Both the position numbers and the translations under genes were made by a program. A model generated the notes under the pieces. That model had not been told where the DNA came from, ran no database searches, and worked only from the letters and a program-made list of their open reading frames with translations. Positions 36,258-46,500 of a stretch of DNA of 50,125 nt are shown piece by piece (the stretch's first letter is position 1; every line of letters starts with the position of its first letter). This DNA comes from Strigomonas culicis (lineage: Eukaryota > Euglenozoa > Kinetoplastea > Trypanosomatida > Trypanosomatidae). Where the stretch lies: assembly GCA_000482145.1 (NCBI GenBank), contig AUXH01000064.1, forward strand, positions 1 to 50,125, given 5' to 3'.

Positions 36258-36359
36258 TGCATGAGAACTTACTAATATGTATACGTGGTTTTTTTTTCTT
36301 TTCATGCTCTACCATCTGCCTCCTCCGAAGTATTTGCTGTCGTGCACACACGTAAGCAC
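35806..36359. other. AT-rich spacer with TG microsatellite
   Basis: The 3' UTR and spacer region contains a purine-rich stretch just after the helicase stop, T-rich DNA, and the TG repeat listed separately. No gene is evident. Confidence 0.6.
36221..36256. repeat. TG dinucleotide microsatellite
   Basis: Eighteen perfect TG units. Alternating purine-pyrimidine tracts can adopt Z-DNA, and GT-rich DNA marks some polymerase II start regions in trypanosomes, but this one lies inside a polycistronic unit and is most simply a microsatellite. Confidence 0.9.
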
Positions 36360-36403
36360 TCTTTTTTTTTTCAACTTTGGTATCGTCGTTCTTTTATCTC
36401 TAG
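36360..36403 (+). promoter_or_regulatory. Polypyrimidine tract and splice acceptor for the RING-CH gene
   Basis: A T-rich/pyrimidine tract ends in CTCTAG, with AG at 36402-36403, two bases before the ATG at 36406. This implies a very short 5' UTR. An upstream in-frame ATG at 36277 would translate the tract itself, so I reject it as the start. Confidence 0.6.
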
Positions 36404-36405
36404 GG

Positions 36406-39400
36406 ATGGACCCGCCTTCATTGTCTCACACCACGGACGCCGGGACCGCCAGCGAAGTCGAAGTCATCTGCCGCTTCTGCCGGGGCGCGCGGGGTACCTT
36501 CGTACGGCCGTGCCGCTGCGACGGCTCGGTGGGGGCCGTCCACGCCCGCTGTCTAGCCGAGTGGGTGGCGCGTCGCGACGCGCTCGCCTGTGAGATCTGC
36601 GGGGTGGAATACACCATGTACAAGACCACCTCCACAGGTGATTCGAATCGCATGTGGTCCCTGGCCAACTGCAGTGTTATGACGCGCTACGTGGCCAGAG
36701 AGTTAGGCGGCTACAGCGTGTGTGTGTTGCGGGTGCTGCTGACAGTGAGTGTGATCGTCTGGATGCCGCTTCTGTTGTTCGTCTTGTATGAGCGGATAGG
36801 GATGCAAGATTTTAAGGATGTTGCGCAGATGTTGGTCATGTTCGGAGACGACATGATGTACTTCGCGGTGATCAAGTTATGTATGTGGGTCTTCGGCGTG
36901 CTCATCGTCCTCCTCTCGGCCGGCGCGCTCGTCCTATTTGAAGGATGGACGACAATGGTGGCGCGCCTGACAGAGCACGAGCGGCAGCGCGCTCCCATCG
37001 TTGCGGACGGTGCGGCGGGTGACGTCGGGGGTGCCGCGGCCCCACCCCCAGCCGACGCTGACGGAAACCATCGCCCTCCGGCGGCGCTGAACCCCTCCGA
37101 GGAAGAAGCGGTGGAGGCGATGAGCGACTTCGATGCCTCCTACCATCAGATGAGAGGGCAAAGCATCACCCGGGCGAACGTGGCATTGGAGCGCGAGCAA
37201 CTCCTGCGCTGGCTCCAGAACCAACTGCACCCCACCGCAATGCCCAACCTCTTCCGTATCATCTTTGAGGAGGACGCCATCTTTACAGAGTGCATGAAGG
37301 TTGTTGTCAGTGTCTTAGCAATGAACTTTGTCGGCGTCGTCCTGTACTACTTCATCCCTAAGTGTGGGTTTTTCCTCTTGGACCGCGTGCAGCTCCATTT
37401 CTTCTCCGCTCCCCACGCCTGGCTCGGCAGTCCCGTCGTAACGTGTATCAAGCTCGTCGGCGTCTTGCTCAGCGACTTCAAGTACCCCTTTGTGACTCTC
37501 TACCCGATGGTGCCCATGGGCGGCTGGCTGCTCCGTCGCCTGCCGGCGCGGTCGCCCTATTACGAAAGGGTCTACGGAGTGTACACCTTCCTCCGCGCTC
37601 TTACCATGAGCGTCCTCGCTCTTACGGCCACGTGGTGCGTCATCGAGCTCTTCTGCTTTCTGATGGGTCCCATTGTTCTCTGGGACCACGTGCCGCGCTC
37701 CCTCGGCACCGACCTCCCCGTCACGCGCACCGCGCCGGCGTGGCGGATTCTCCGGCAGCACGACCTCGTGCCGATTCGCTGCACGGGCGGCGGCCACGGC
37801 CCGAGCGGCACGCCGACCGTGTCGATCCTCACGGTCGATCTGTGGGCCGCGCTGAGCCTTCTGCGACACGACTTTGCACCGGCGAGCGTCTTTCCCTGGG
37901 AGGGCGCGAGCCACCCTCCCGGCGGCGACGACGCCGCGCTCTGTGCGAATCTGTTCGACCGCGCGACCTGTGGCGAAGCGTTTCTGCGGAACATGGCCAG
38001 CACCGCCCCCGTGCCACCCGGCTACGCCGGCTCCGCGTCGCACTACTACTACTACGTCTTAGAGATGTACCAGCACGTGGGCGGCATCGGCCTCAACAGC
38101 ATCTGCATTACGACACTCTATCTGCTCCTGCATTCGATTGGGCTGAACCTGTACTACGCCGGTGCCTTCGCGTTGCTGCCCTCTGTGCGGCAGCTCGGCC
38201 TCATACAGGACTACCAGGAGAGGCTGTACAGCATGACGACACGCCGTGCGTGCCGCCTGGCTATAGAGCTGATGGTGGCCGGCATGGCCGCCGTTCTCCT
38301 CGTGGGCGCCCCCGCCGTGAAGCTGCTGACGCTCTTCCCCTTCACCGAGTTCCACGGCAACTACATAAATGGCGACATAACCATGCTCGAGATATTCTCC
38401 TTTGTGAACCCCATTTACCTTTACTCGTGCGTGGTGCGCTTCGGGCACATGTACTACCAACAGGCGATGACACTCTTCTTCAACTGGGAGGGCGCGGCGG
38501 CTGCCCGCGGTGGCGCACCGCTGCCGTGGCACAGCGTAGACCGCCTGACCTACGGGGTGCTCTATTGCCTGTTCAACACGCTTATGGTCTCCATCTCGCT
38601 CGTCTTCACCGTGTGGTTCACGATGGTGCGCAACTATACGAAGAACCATTTCATGCGAGTCCTGCTCTACCTTGTCGCCGTTTCCGTCTGGTGTGGGTGG
38701 GTCAGCGCCCTCCTTCGGCGGGTCCGCAACCCGTGGCTCCTCGTCCACCCCCTCCTCCGCGGCTGGTATCTCTGGGCGGGCTGCGGGATGTGCGGCACGA
38801 ATCTGGTGATGTACACCGTCTTCAGCCGCGCGGCGGGGGCGCAGGATCTTGTGGTACACCGCTATCCCCGCATTGCGGCGCGGCGCCGTGCGTGGATCGG
38901 CCAGGTGCGCCGCGCCCTGGCGCCGCAGGTAGAGCTGGGGGTTTTCACGCAGTGGGTCGCGCACCTCCAAGACGCGACCGCCGAGCCGCACACGGAGCTG
39001 CTCCTGACCGCCAACACGGAGAAGCGTGTGCTGCAGACCCTCTGGCGCACCTCGCGCAGCGCCCTCTCCGCGGCGGCGGCGGTGCCGGCGGGGCTGACCG
39101 GCCTCTTGGTCGCAGCCGTGCTGCTGCTGCCACTGCTGGCGATTCCGCCGGCGCCGGTGCCCTTCTCCGTGTTTGGCGCCCCCGCCTTCCTGAGGGGATG
39201 CGTCGCACTGCCAGGCTTGGCGCTGCTGCTGCGGTGGGCCGCCGGCGCCGGGTACCTGGCCGCCTTCCTCTGCCTGGAGTGGGTGGCGGGGACCGACTTG
39301 TCGCTGCGGCTGCGGCTGTCGCCCGTGCTGGTCTTCTACACGGACTACGTGGCGCTCGCGACGGACGTGGTGGTGCCGCTGCTGCTGCGCAGTGGGCTGA

Positions 39401-39933
39401 TCTACGGCATCCGCCTCGCGACGATGCAGCCCGGCAGCCACCAAAGCTCGGTCATGGACGTGGCCCGTCAGGTCGGGCTGAAGGCCTTACTCTTCATCCT
39501 CCTCATCCGTGTCGTTTCCTTCTGGCGCACCGCGGCCACCCCAGCGGCGCCGCTGCAGCAGGGCGGGGCGAACGGCGCGGTGGGGCAGCCGCGGGGCCTG
39601 CAGGCCATGCTGGGCGTGGTGCAGTTGCCGCCGCTCCTCGCCGACCCTCCCGCCGCGGAGGCGCCCGCAAGGCCGGATGAGCCGCCGCGCCAGCCGCAGG
39701 TTGAAGCCGCCGCGCCGCTCCTCGCCGACCCTCCCGCCGCGGAGGCGCCCGCAAGGCCGGATGAGCCGCCGCGCCAGCCGGAGCCGCCGCAGCCGCATGG
39801 CCCCCCGACGTTCGTGGAGCGGCTCACAGTCGTATGGAAGCGGCTGGAACGCCAACTGAAGTGCGGCGTGGAGAGGATCATAGAAGAAGAAACTGTACAT
39901 AACGTTGTGTTCGCCAATTACAATGAAGCGTGA
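36406..39933 (+). CDS. Doa10/MARCH6-like RING-CH E3 ubiquitin ligase, polytopic membrane protein
   Basis: This is a 1175-residue membrane protein. It opens with a RING-CH (RINGv) zinc finger whose ligands are C22, C25, C36, C38, H46, C49, C62 and C65, the C4HC3 order of MARCH-type ligases, with the conserved Trp at 53. At least a dozen hydrophobic helices follow, beginning near residues 105-128 and 150-180, with others around 300, 410, 570, 630, 730 and 890-1010. An N-terminal RING-CH followed by many membrane spans across more than 1000 residues is the layout of Doa10 (yeast) and MARCH6/TEB4, which ubiquitinate misfolded and short-lived proteins at the ER and inner nuclear membrane. The C-terminal region contains a Pro-rich cytosolic stretch with a perfect 66-base direct repeat, then a basic amphipathic tail. 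The partner E2 (Ubc6/Ubc7 type) is not in this window. Confidence 0.85.
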   Translation: MDPPSLSHTTDAGTASEVEVICRFCRGARGTFVRPCRCDGSVGAVHARCLAEWVARRDALACEICGVEYTMYKTTSTGDSNRMWSLANCSVMTRYVARELGGYSVCVLRVLLTVSVIVWMPLLLFVLYERIGMQDFKDVAQMLVMFGDDMMYFAVIKLCMWVFGVLIVLLSAGALVLFEGWTTMVARLTEHERQRAPIVADGAAGDVGGAAAPPPADADGNHRPPAALNPSEEEAVEAMSDFDASYHQMRGQSITRANVALEREQLLRWLQNQLHPTAMPNLFRIIFEEDAIFTECMKVVVSVLAMNFVGVVLYYFIPKCGFFLLDRVQLHFFSAPHAWLGSPVVTCIKLVGVLLSDFKYPFVTLYPMVPMGGWLLRRLPARSPYYERVYGVYTFLRALTMSVLALTATWCVIELFCFLMGPIVLWDHVPRSLGTDLPVTRTAPAWRILRQHDLVPIRCTGGGHGPSGTPTVSILTVDLWAALSLLRHDFAPASVFPWEGASHPPGGDDAALCANLFDRATCGEAFLRNMASTAPVPPGYAGSASHYYYYVLEMYQHVGGIGLNSICITTLYLLLHSIGLNLYYAGAFALLPSVRQLGLIQDYQERLYSMTTRRACRLAIELMVAGMAAVLLVGAPAVKLLTLFPFTEFHGNYINGDITMLEIFSFVNPIYLYSCVVRFGHMYYQQAMTLFFNWEGAAAARGGAPLPWHSVDRLTYGVLYCLFNTLMVSISLVFTVWFTMVRNYTKNHFMRVLLYLVAVSVWCGWVSALLRRVRNPWLLVHPLLRGWYLWAGCGMCGTNLVMYTVFSRAAGAQDLVVHRYPRIAARRRAWIGQVRRALAPQVELGVFTQWVAHLQDATAEPHTELLLTANTEKRVLQTLWRTSRSALSAAAAVPAGLTGLLVAAVLLLPLLAIPPAPVPFSVFGAPAFLRGCVALPGLALLLRWAAGAGYLAAFLCLEWVAGTDLSLRLRLSPVLVFYTDYVALATDVVVPLLLRSGLIYGIRLATMQPGSHQSSVMDVARQVGLKALLFILLIRVVSFWRTAATPAAPLQQGGANGAVGQPRGLQAMLGVVQLPPLLADPPAAEAPARPDEPPRQPQVEAAAPLLADPPAAEAPARPDEPPRQPEPPQPHGPPTFVERLTVVWKRLERQLKCGVERIIEEETVHNVVFANYNEA
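39631..39780. repeat. Perfect 66-base direct repeat inside the RING-CH gene
   Basis: Copies at 39631-39696 and 39715-39780 are identical and separated by 18 bases, giving a period of 84 bases (28 codons). Each encodes a Pro/Ala-rich stretch containing LADPPAAEAPARPDEPPRQP. The frame is kept, which suggests a recent in-frame duplication. Confidence 0.9.
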
Positions 39934-40569
39934 GTGATGTTTTCCGTTTGATACTATTTAATACTATAAAACAGTGCGATTAATGTTGACTATCACCAAA
40001 AAACAATGACCATTAAAAAAAAAAGAACTCTCTGCATTTATGAGACCGCACAGCTCCCCCCTCCCCTTGCCAAGACCAGATCAGCCCCCCCCACCCCCTC
40101 CTCCTTCTTCCCTGGCGCAGTTTATCCCCATTTTTCTTTACGCCGCGGGAAGCACCACCCCCGCACCGCGGCGAGGCCCTGCCCTGCCTCCCAGGGCACG
40201 CAAAGCCCCCCCCTCCTCCCCAAGGGACCAGCGCCGCGTGGGGTCACCCCCAGGGCCATACCCCACCTGCTACCTGCTCGAGGAGAGAGGAGCGGAACCG
40301 CCACGCCCCTTTTTTTTTCCGCGACGGCTCACGAGCCCCTAAAAAAAAAGGTAGATGAGAAGGGGGAGAGAAAGAGAAGTGCGCATGCGTGTTCATGACA
40401 TCATCATCGGTTCATCTGGAAAGAAAGACGAGGTGCCTTCAAGGAAATAGTGCTTTGGGTGTGGATTATGCTCATGTGCTGACAAACTACTCTAATACTA
40501 GGCGAAAAAGCGAAAAAAAAAACGATAACAACCAAAAAAAAAATGAAGGAAATCCTGCTCTTTCAGTCG
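39934..40569. other. Convergent strand-switch region
   Basis: The + strand unit ends at 39933 and the - strand gene ends at 40570, so two polycistronic units converge here. The core at about 40055-40340 is GC-rich with C runs (for example 40084-40091 and 40206-40212), flanked by AT-rich DNA. Its only long open frames are Pro/Arg-rich and lack splice or domain support. In trypanosomatids such regions are transcription termination sites, often marked by base J and histone H3V. No tRNA gene, which often sits in such regions, is recognisable. Confidence 0.75.
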
Positions 40570-43500
40570 TTATACCTTAAAAAACACGTTGGACGTCCCG
40601 TTGGCCATTCTGTTCTGCACCTGTACCATGTCATTGGAGACCAGCGCGCGGGCCGTCGTCTCTAACGTCGCGACAGCCGATGGCGGCGGCGCGCGTCGCA
40701 GTACCGCTCCGTGCTTCTCGCACACGAGCAGGCTGAATTCCGAGATGGACGCATAGTCCCCCACGCCGTTCACCGCCGTGTACTCGAAGCAGCCTCGCAG
40801 GTCGGTGTACCCGTCCTTGAAGAACTTGGAGGAGCCGTCGTGCTTCAGTGCGAACACCTTCACGTACACGGACGGCAGCGGCTTGTTGTCCGCCGCACGC
40901 GTCACCTTCACTTGGCCGTAGTGCCGGTTCACCACCACGTTCATGTGCGATGGGGTGTAGGTGACGCTCTCCGACAGCGCGCCTGCCTCGACGCAGGCGA
41001 CCACGTTGCTGTTGCGGAGGCTCTCTGGGATGCGCACATCGTGCAGCGCCGCACTCCCCGCGTTGGCCACAACCACCTGTTCGTTCGGCACCACGTAGCT
41101 GAAGTTGAGCGTCTCGGCCCTCATGAACGGGTCCCGCGAGAAGGGGATCTCCAGGTCCACCCTGTAGAAATTCACGTGGAACTGCTCCACGCGCTCCACC
41201 GACACGCACAGCGTATCCTTCTGTAGCTCCACCGACAGCAGCGGCTCCCGCTGCGCCCCTTGCCGATTCTTGTCGACGTCCGTTTCGCCGGCGGTCTTCT
41301 TCAGCACGTCCGCGTCGCCGCTGTGCTCGGCGAGGAGGTTCAGCACGTCGATGAACCGGTTGCGCCACGTGAACACCGGGTACGTGAGGTACGCCATGCT
41401 CACTTCCCGCGCCTTCGCGAAGGGCGTCGGCGAGCTGACGTCGTAGATATCCAGGTACGCAGTCAAGTAGTCGTACTGTATCTGCAATGCGGACTCTCCC
41501 ACCAGCTGCGCTCGGTCGATCATCGCGTACACCCTTGTGGCCTCGCTCACGCGCTCCTGCAGCAGCAAGTAGGTGCTCAGGTAGAGGTGGTCGCGCTGCG
41601 TGACATGCTGCGCCTTATCCACGAGATAGCGGAGGAACAGCAAGTAGGTTTCGCGGAACTCCACGTTGCGGATGTTGTGCTTGTACCGCCCAATCTCGTG
41701 CGCGCGCGCCGCGGCCAGCGGGCTGTACTCGCGGTAGTTGAAGCGGTCAATCACGATGTGCGGTGTCTTCACGTACAGCGCCGCCTGCTCCGCTACGCCC
41801 AAGCTCAACTGCACATACTCCAAGAAGGTCGGCACGTCGGCGTGGTAGATGGCGAAGCCCCACACCACTTCGTTGAAGAAGTTCTTGCGGCGGAACAGGT
41901 CCAGCACGGCGGTGTAGAAGCTCTTCTTGTTCAGCAGCCAGTAGATGACATCCGGCGAGAAGACCCGTGGGTTGTGCAGGTTCTCCTTTTCCATGAAGGC
42001 GAGCACATCGGCCTCCGTGCCCTGACTCAGCAAGTCCGAGATGGTCTGGATGTCGCGCGACGTGCGCTTGCGCACCACCTTCAGCGCTCCCACGATGCCC
42101 GCCGTGCACACCGGCAGACCCTTCTTGTTCACGCTCGCCGGCAGGCACGTGAAGTCGCCCTCGCGCGGGAAGTAGAACAGGAACTCCACCACCTCCGTCG
42201 TCAGCGGGTCCAGCCGCAGCATGCGGCTGTCGGTGTAGTCCAGCGAGGACACCGGGACGGCACCCTGCGGCACCTCTGTCACCACATTCACGTCCTGCTG
42301 CGCGTCCGTCGTGTTCGTCACCGCGACGCGCGACATGTACGTCTTGCCGACCAGGAACTCGTTCACCTTCTTCAGCGTCCGCGAACCGTCCGCGCCGAAC
42401 ACGTACCGGTCCACCGGGTCGCAGAACCGCTGGCTCACGAGGATCTCGATGTCCAGCGGCTCGCACTGCTTCTCCGTGATGGCCTTCAGCAGCACCATGC
42501 TGTTCCCACTCACCGTGAGCCGCAGCGCGTCGGCCGACTTGGTCGACTGGTGCTCTGCGTGGACCAGCGGCAGATCCAGCAGACTCAGCGCCAGCAGTGC
42601 CTCCGACAGCGTCCCGGTCGCGTAGATGAAGTTGCCTGATAAAAACGGCCGACCAGCCGCGCCGCCCGCGGCAAAGTGTGCGGCGGCGTCCGCCCAGAAC
42701 CGGAGCCCCTCTGCGATCGGTGCATCCTCCCCCTCCATGTACTGCTGCTCGGCGTACTCATTGGTGTCGCCCATCGGTCGGTGCACCTGCACGTGCACCT
42801 CCTCATTCACCATCGCGGAGTGCATGCAAAAGTTCTGTGCGATACAGGAGTCAGTAGCCCCACGCACCTGTGAAAACGCAGGGTCGTTACGCTGGGCATA
42901 ATCTGACTCTGACACGTTTTCAATGGCTTGGCGTGTCAGCGCCGTGTCGAACCGGCGCTCGTACTCCTCGTCGTCCTCACGCAACGCCGCAGCCTCGTCG
43001 CGCAGCCTCTGTGCTAGCGCTGTGCACAGATCCGGCATGTGGTCCTTCAGGAAGTACACAACCAGTACTTGCTCTACCGTCGGCAGCATCAGCGCCAGAG
43101 GCGATCGCAGCAGCCTCACCGCCGCCTCCGTGTCGCCCAGCAGCAGCAGGTCCACCAACTTTTTCTGCGACTTGCTCCCGATGTGCGGGCGCACCACTGC
43201 ATCAAAGAACTCCTTGTCCTTGAAGTAGGCAAAGATGTTCAGTTCGTGGCACATATATGTGTCGTACTTCTTCAGCTTCTCCAAGGGGGACAGGGTGCCC
43301 CACTCGCTCACGAAGGCCCACTTGGACCACGACACATCCTGCTGTACCAGCTGCAGGATGTCCGTAGCTACCACCACATCATCCACCACGCACATGTCCG
43401 CGGCGGAAGGGATAACGCACTGCTCGCCCTTCGCCAGTGCCTGCACGGAGCGCTCCGGCACGTACGTCTTGTCTGCCGCGCGCGACGCGTCGAGCGCGAC

Positions 43501-46500
43501 GGGCAGCGTCGGCCACACGCTCGCTGTCAAGGGCACCGTCGTGACCATCCCGCTTATCCCATCGCACACGACGCAGACCAGCGTGCTGTATCCGTCCGCA
43601 GGTGGCACTTGAAAGCTCACCTTCCCTGTGTTCACGTCGGGCTTCATGTTGAACTGCGACCACCCCTCCTTGGCCAAAAAACCGGAGATGGACTCCACAC
43701 AGTAGTCCAGCGGCGCGCGCTGCGATCGGGCGCTAGGTGCGGTGTTCATCATAAAGCATGTAGCGCTAACGCCATCCCTCTCACTTTCCATACTTCTCAT
43801 CTTCATCATGCCGTGCTTTTTTTCTATACGACCACCAGGCATAGCAGCAGCGCACGGCATTGCCATGTTTCTCATCATGGGATGCATCTCCGGCCTCAGC
43901 ATTTCCGCTTCCTCGGTTGTCAACGCCTCCTCTTCGGTGGTGGTGGACTGCAGGAGATGGCGCTTCAACAGGCCCGGTGGCTTCTCTAGGGTGTTACCCA
44001 GCAGACTGCGGCGCCGCTTCCGCTCCAGCACGTATCTGATCTCGTCGCCCAGCTGCTTCTGCGAGAACACATTGGCGCTGCGCGTCAGGGGATACGTATG
44101 CCTCTGGTGATTCAGCTTCAGCGCGGCCACCGCCTCCCTCAGCGTCTCCAGCGAAGGCGGCACGAAGGTGTAGGCAAAGGCGTGGACGACCACACGATTC
44201 AGATCTGGGCTGCTCACCTCGAACTCCACGCTCCCGTTTTCTTGCTTGAAATGCTTGCACATGAGCGACTTGTCAGCGTCGCTGATCTCCACCAGCGCCT
44301 CGTCCTTCTCAATGTAGCGCTGTGGCCACGGCGCCCATCGCTTGCCCTTGTGCACAGTCACCTTGACCGTCCTGTTGTAGTCCAGATAAGCCAGCCGGTA
44401 CTCGCCTTCCTCCAGCCCTTCTACGAGCAGCACGTCGTCTACGCACCGGAGCGCCTTCTCATGGCGGGAGATGACCTCGTTCTCGGGGGGTCCGAACCGC
44501 ACCAGATCATACCGGCTCGCGTCGTACACAACGGCCCCCAGCGGCAACTGCAGCACCTCGCCCTCCACGACGTCGTACGAGTCGGACAGCGCCGCCACCG
44601 TGTCGTGCGACCCGAATGTGTAAGTGCGCCCCGGCACCAGCTCCTTCGAGGGCGAGTCCAGCATCTCTACGTGCACACTGGACGCGTACGTGCCGATACG
44701 GCCAAGGTCCACCACGCCCTTCTCGTCCGTCATTAGCGTCACGGTCTCAGGCACCTTCCAGTACTTGCGCTGCACCAACAGCTGCACTTGTTGCTTGCTG
44801 TACGGCTCGCCGTCCTTGCCGAGAAAGTGCACGGCATAGCAGTCGCCCTCCTGTCGCAGGAACACGTCGGCGAACACCGGCGACTTGCGGAAGCGATCCA
44901 CCAGTACCCTCCGCGTGCACTCCACGTCGACCCACTTGTCTTTAGCGCACGAGAAGAACTCTGCAGACAGCTTCACCGTCAGCTCCTCCGTTTTGGGCGG
45001 CACCAGGTAGTCCAACAAAAAGGTGTTGGTCGTCGCGTCCAGATGCAGATCATGGTACACCTGAGAGTTACGCACCCCCTTGTCATTGCTCGAGTGCACT
45101 TCCGCACGCCACTTGCGCAGTACCGACGTGCTCACTGTCTCCCCGGTCACCGCCATCACGGGTCGAACGGCCACCTTCACGCACCCGCACGCGGCCACAC
45201 TCTCTTCGTGCACGAACACCACAGTGGAGAACTGCAACTGCTCCTGTGGCACTTGGATATTGCAGCGCTGCGCGAAGCCCGCATGACGAAGCACAGCATT
45301 CTGTTGTATCACACTGCTTCGGTACGGAATCAGAATACCGTGCTCCAGTTTTGGGTCTGGTGTGAACAGCTTCCCGTCTATTAGGATACCGGTGCTCTTG
45401 TCCTTACACACGTTCTTGTTCTCATCGATAATGTGAAACACAGCGCCTTTGCTCGTAAGGCGGCGTGTCGTCATCAGGGTGCCCACGCGGATTAGGACGC
45501 GGCACGACAAACCCGCGCCGACGCAGTCCACAATGTACACTCCCCGCTTCGCTTCGAACAGGTTCTCCAGCTCCACTGTATGCTTTACCATTGAAGATAT
45601 GTTCTCAAATGACAGCTCCCGCGACGTCTTGGGTAGCAGGCCGGCAAGGTCCATGTCCGTCAGCTCCATGCCTCCACATTTCGCCGAGTTGATCTCGAAC
45701 ACATTCACCGCCAGCATTGGCACATTCTTCATGCACACCGAGAGGCATACGTTTTCGCCGGGGTTAAAGTATCGCTTGTTCCACCGGGGGAACTGCAGCT
45801 CGCATCGCTCGCGCAGCTCTGTCATTTGAGTCTCGCTGAGCACACCCTTCACGTCGACGTCCTCGCCAGCAAGGAGCTGCGCTTCCTTCGTCACGCGAGT
45901 CAAGTATTCCGCATTGAAGAACGGTGCCAGTATCATTGTGCTTACTTTTGCTTGCAAGAGTGCGAGCAGATAGCTCCTCACAAGGTCAGACTCATTCGGC
46001 CATATACTCTGCTGAATATTGTGGATGCGGTGCCACACGTTCATGTTGCTGGTCACGCGCGAGGCATGCTTTTTGTTCGACTGGTACGCGTGCATATCAT
46101 TCAGTGGGTGTTTCAGATACTCGACGAACGTCTCCACGCTCAACACATTGCGCTCCAAGTCAAGTCGCAGCATCTCGCGAAGAAGCTGTGACCCAAAGGA
46201 ATCGTGCGACGGCGACGAAGGCAGCCCCTTCACCCACCGGTGCATCTTTGCATACACAGCGTGGCGCTCCTCCGTCGAGAGCGTCGTCTCGTCCAGCGCG
46301 TGTCGCTCTCGCTCGAACGCCTTGAGAAACCATGACCCCACAACTGCGTCGCTGTGCACCGCATCCTTGACAGTGGAGATGAGCTGCTCGACTTGTTCCA
46401 GCGACATCCCACGTACCAGCCTGAAAACTTCGTCAGAGGACACCCGTGTCACCAGGATGGAAAGGTTCTTCACGTGCGCCACGCTCGGCTGCCTCTTCAT

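Noticed and set aside
36277..36405. Upstream in-frame ATG extending the RING-CH protein by 43 residues
   Set aside because: The extension translates the T-rich tract and the splice acceptor itself, and the zinc finger starts shortly after the ATG at 36406.
40006..40398. Pro-rich 130-codon open frame in the convergent region
   Set aside because: It reflects C runs, has no splice acceptor tract directly before it, and shows no domain.
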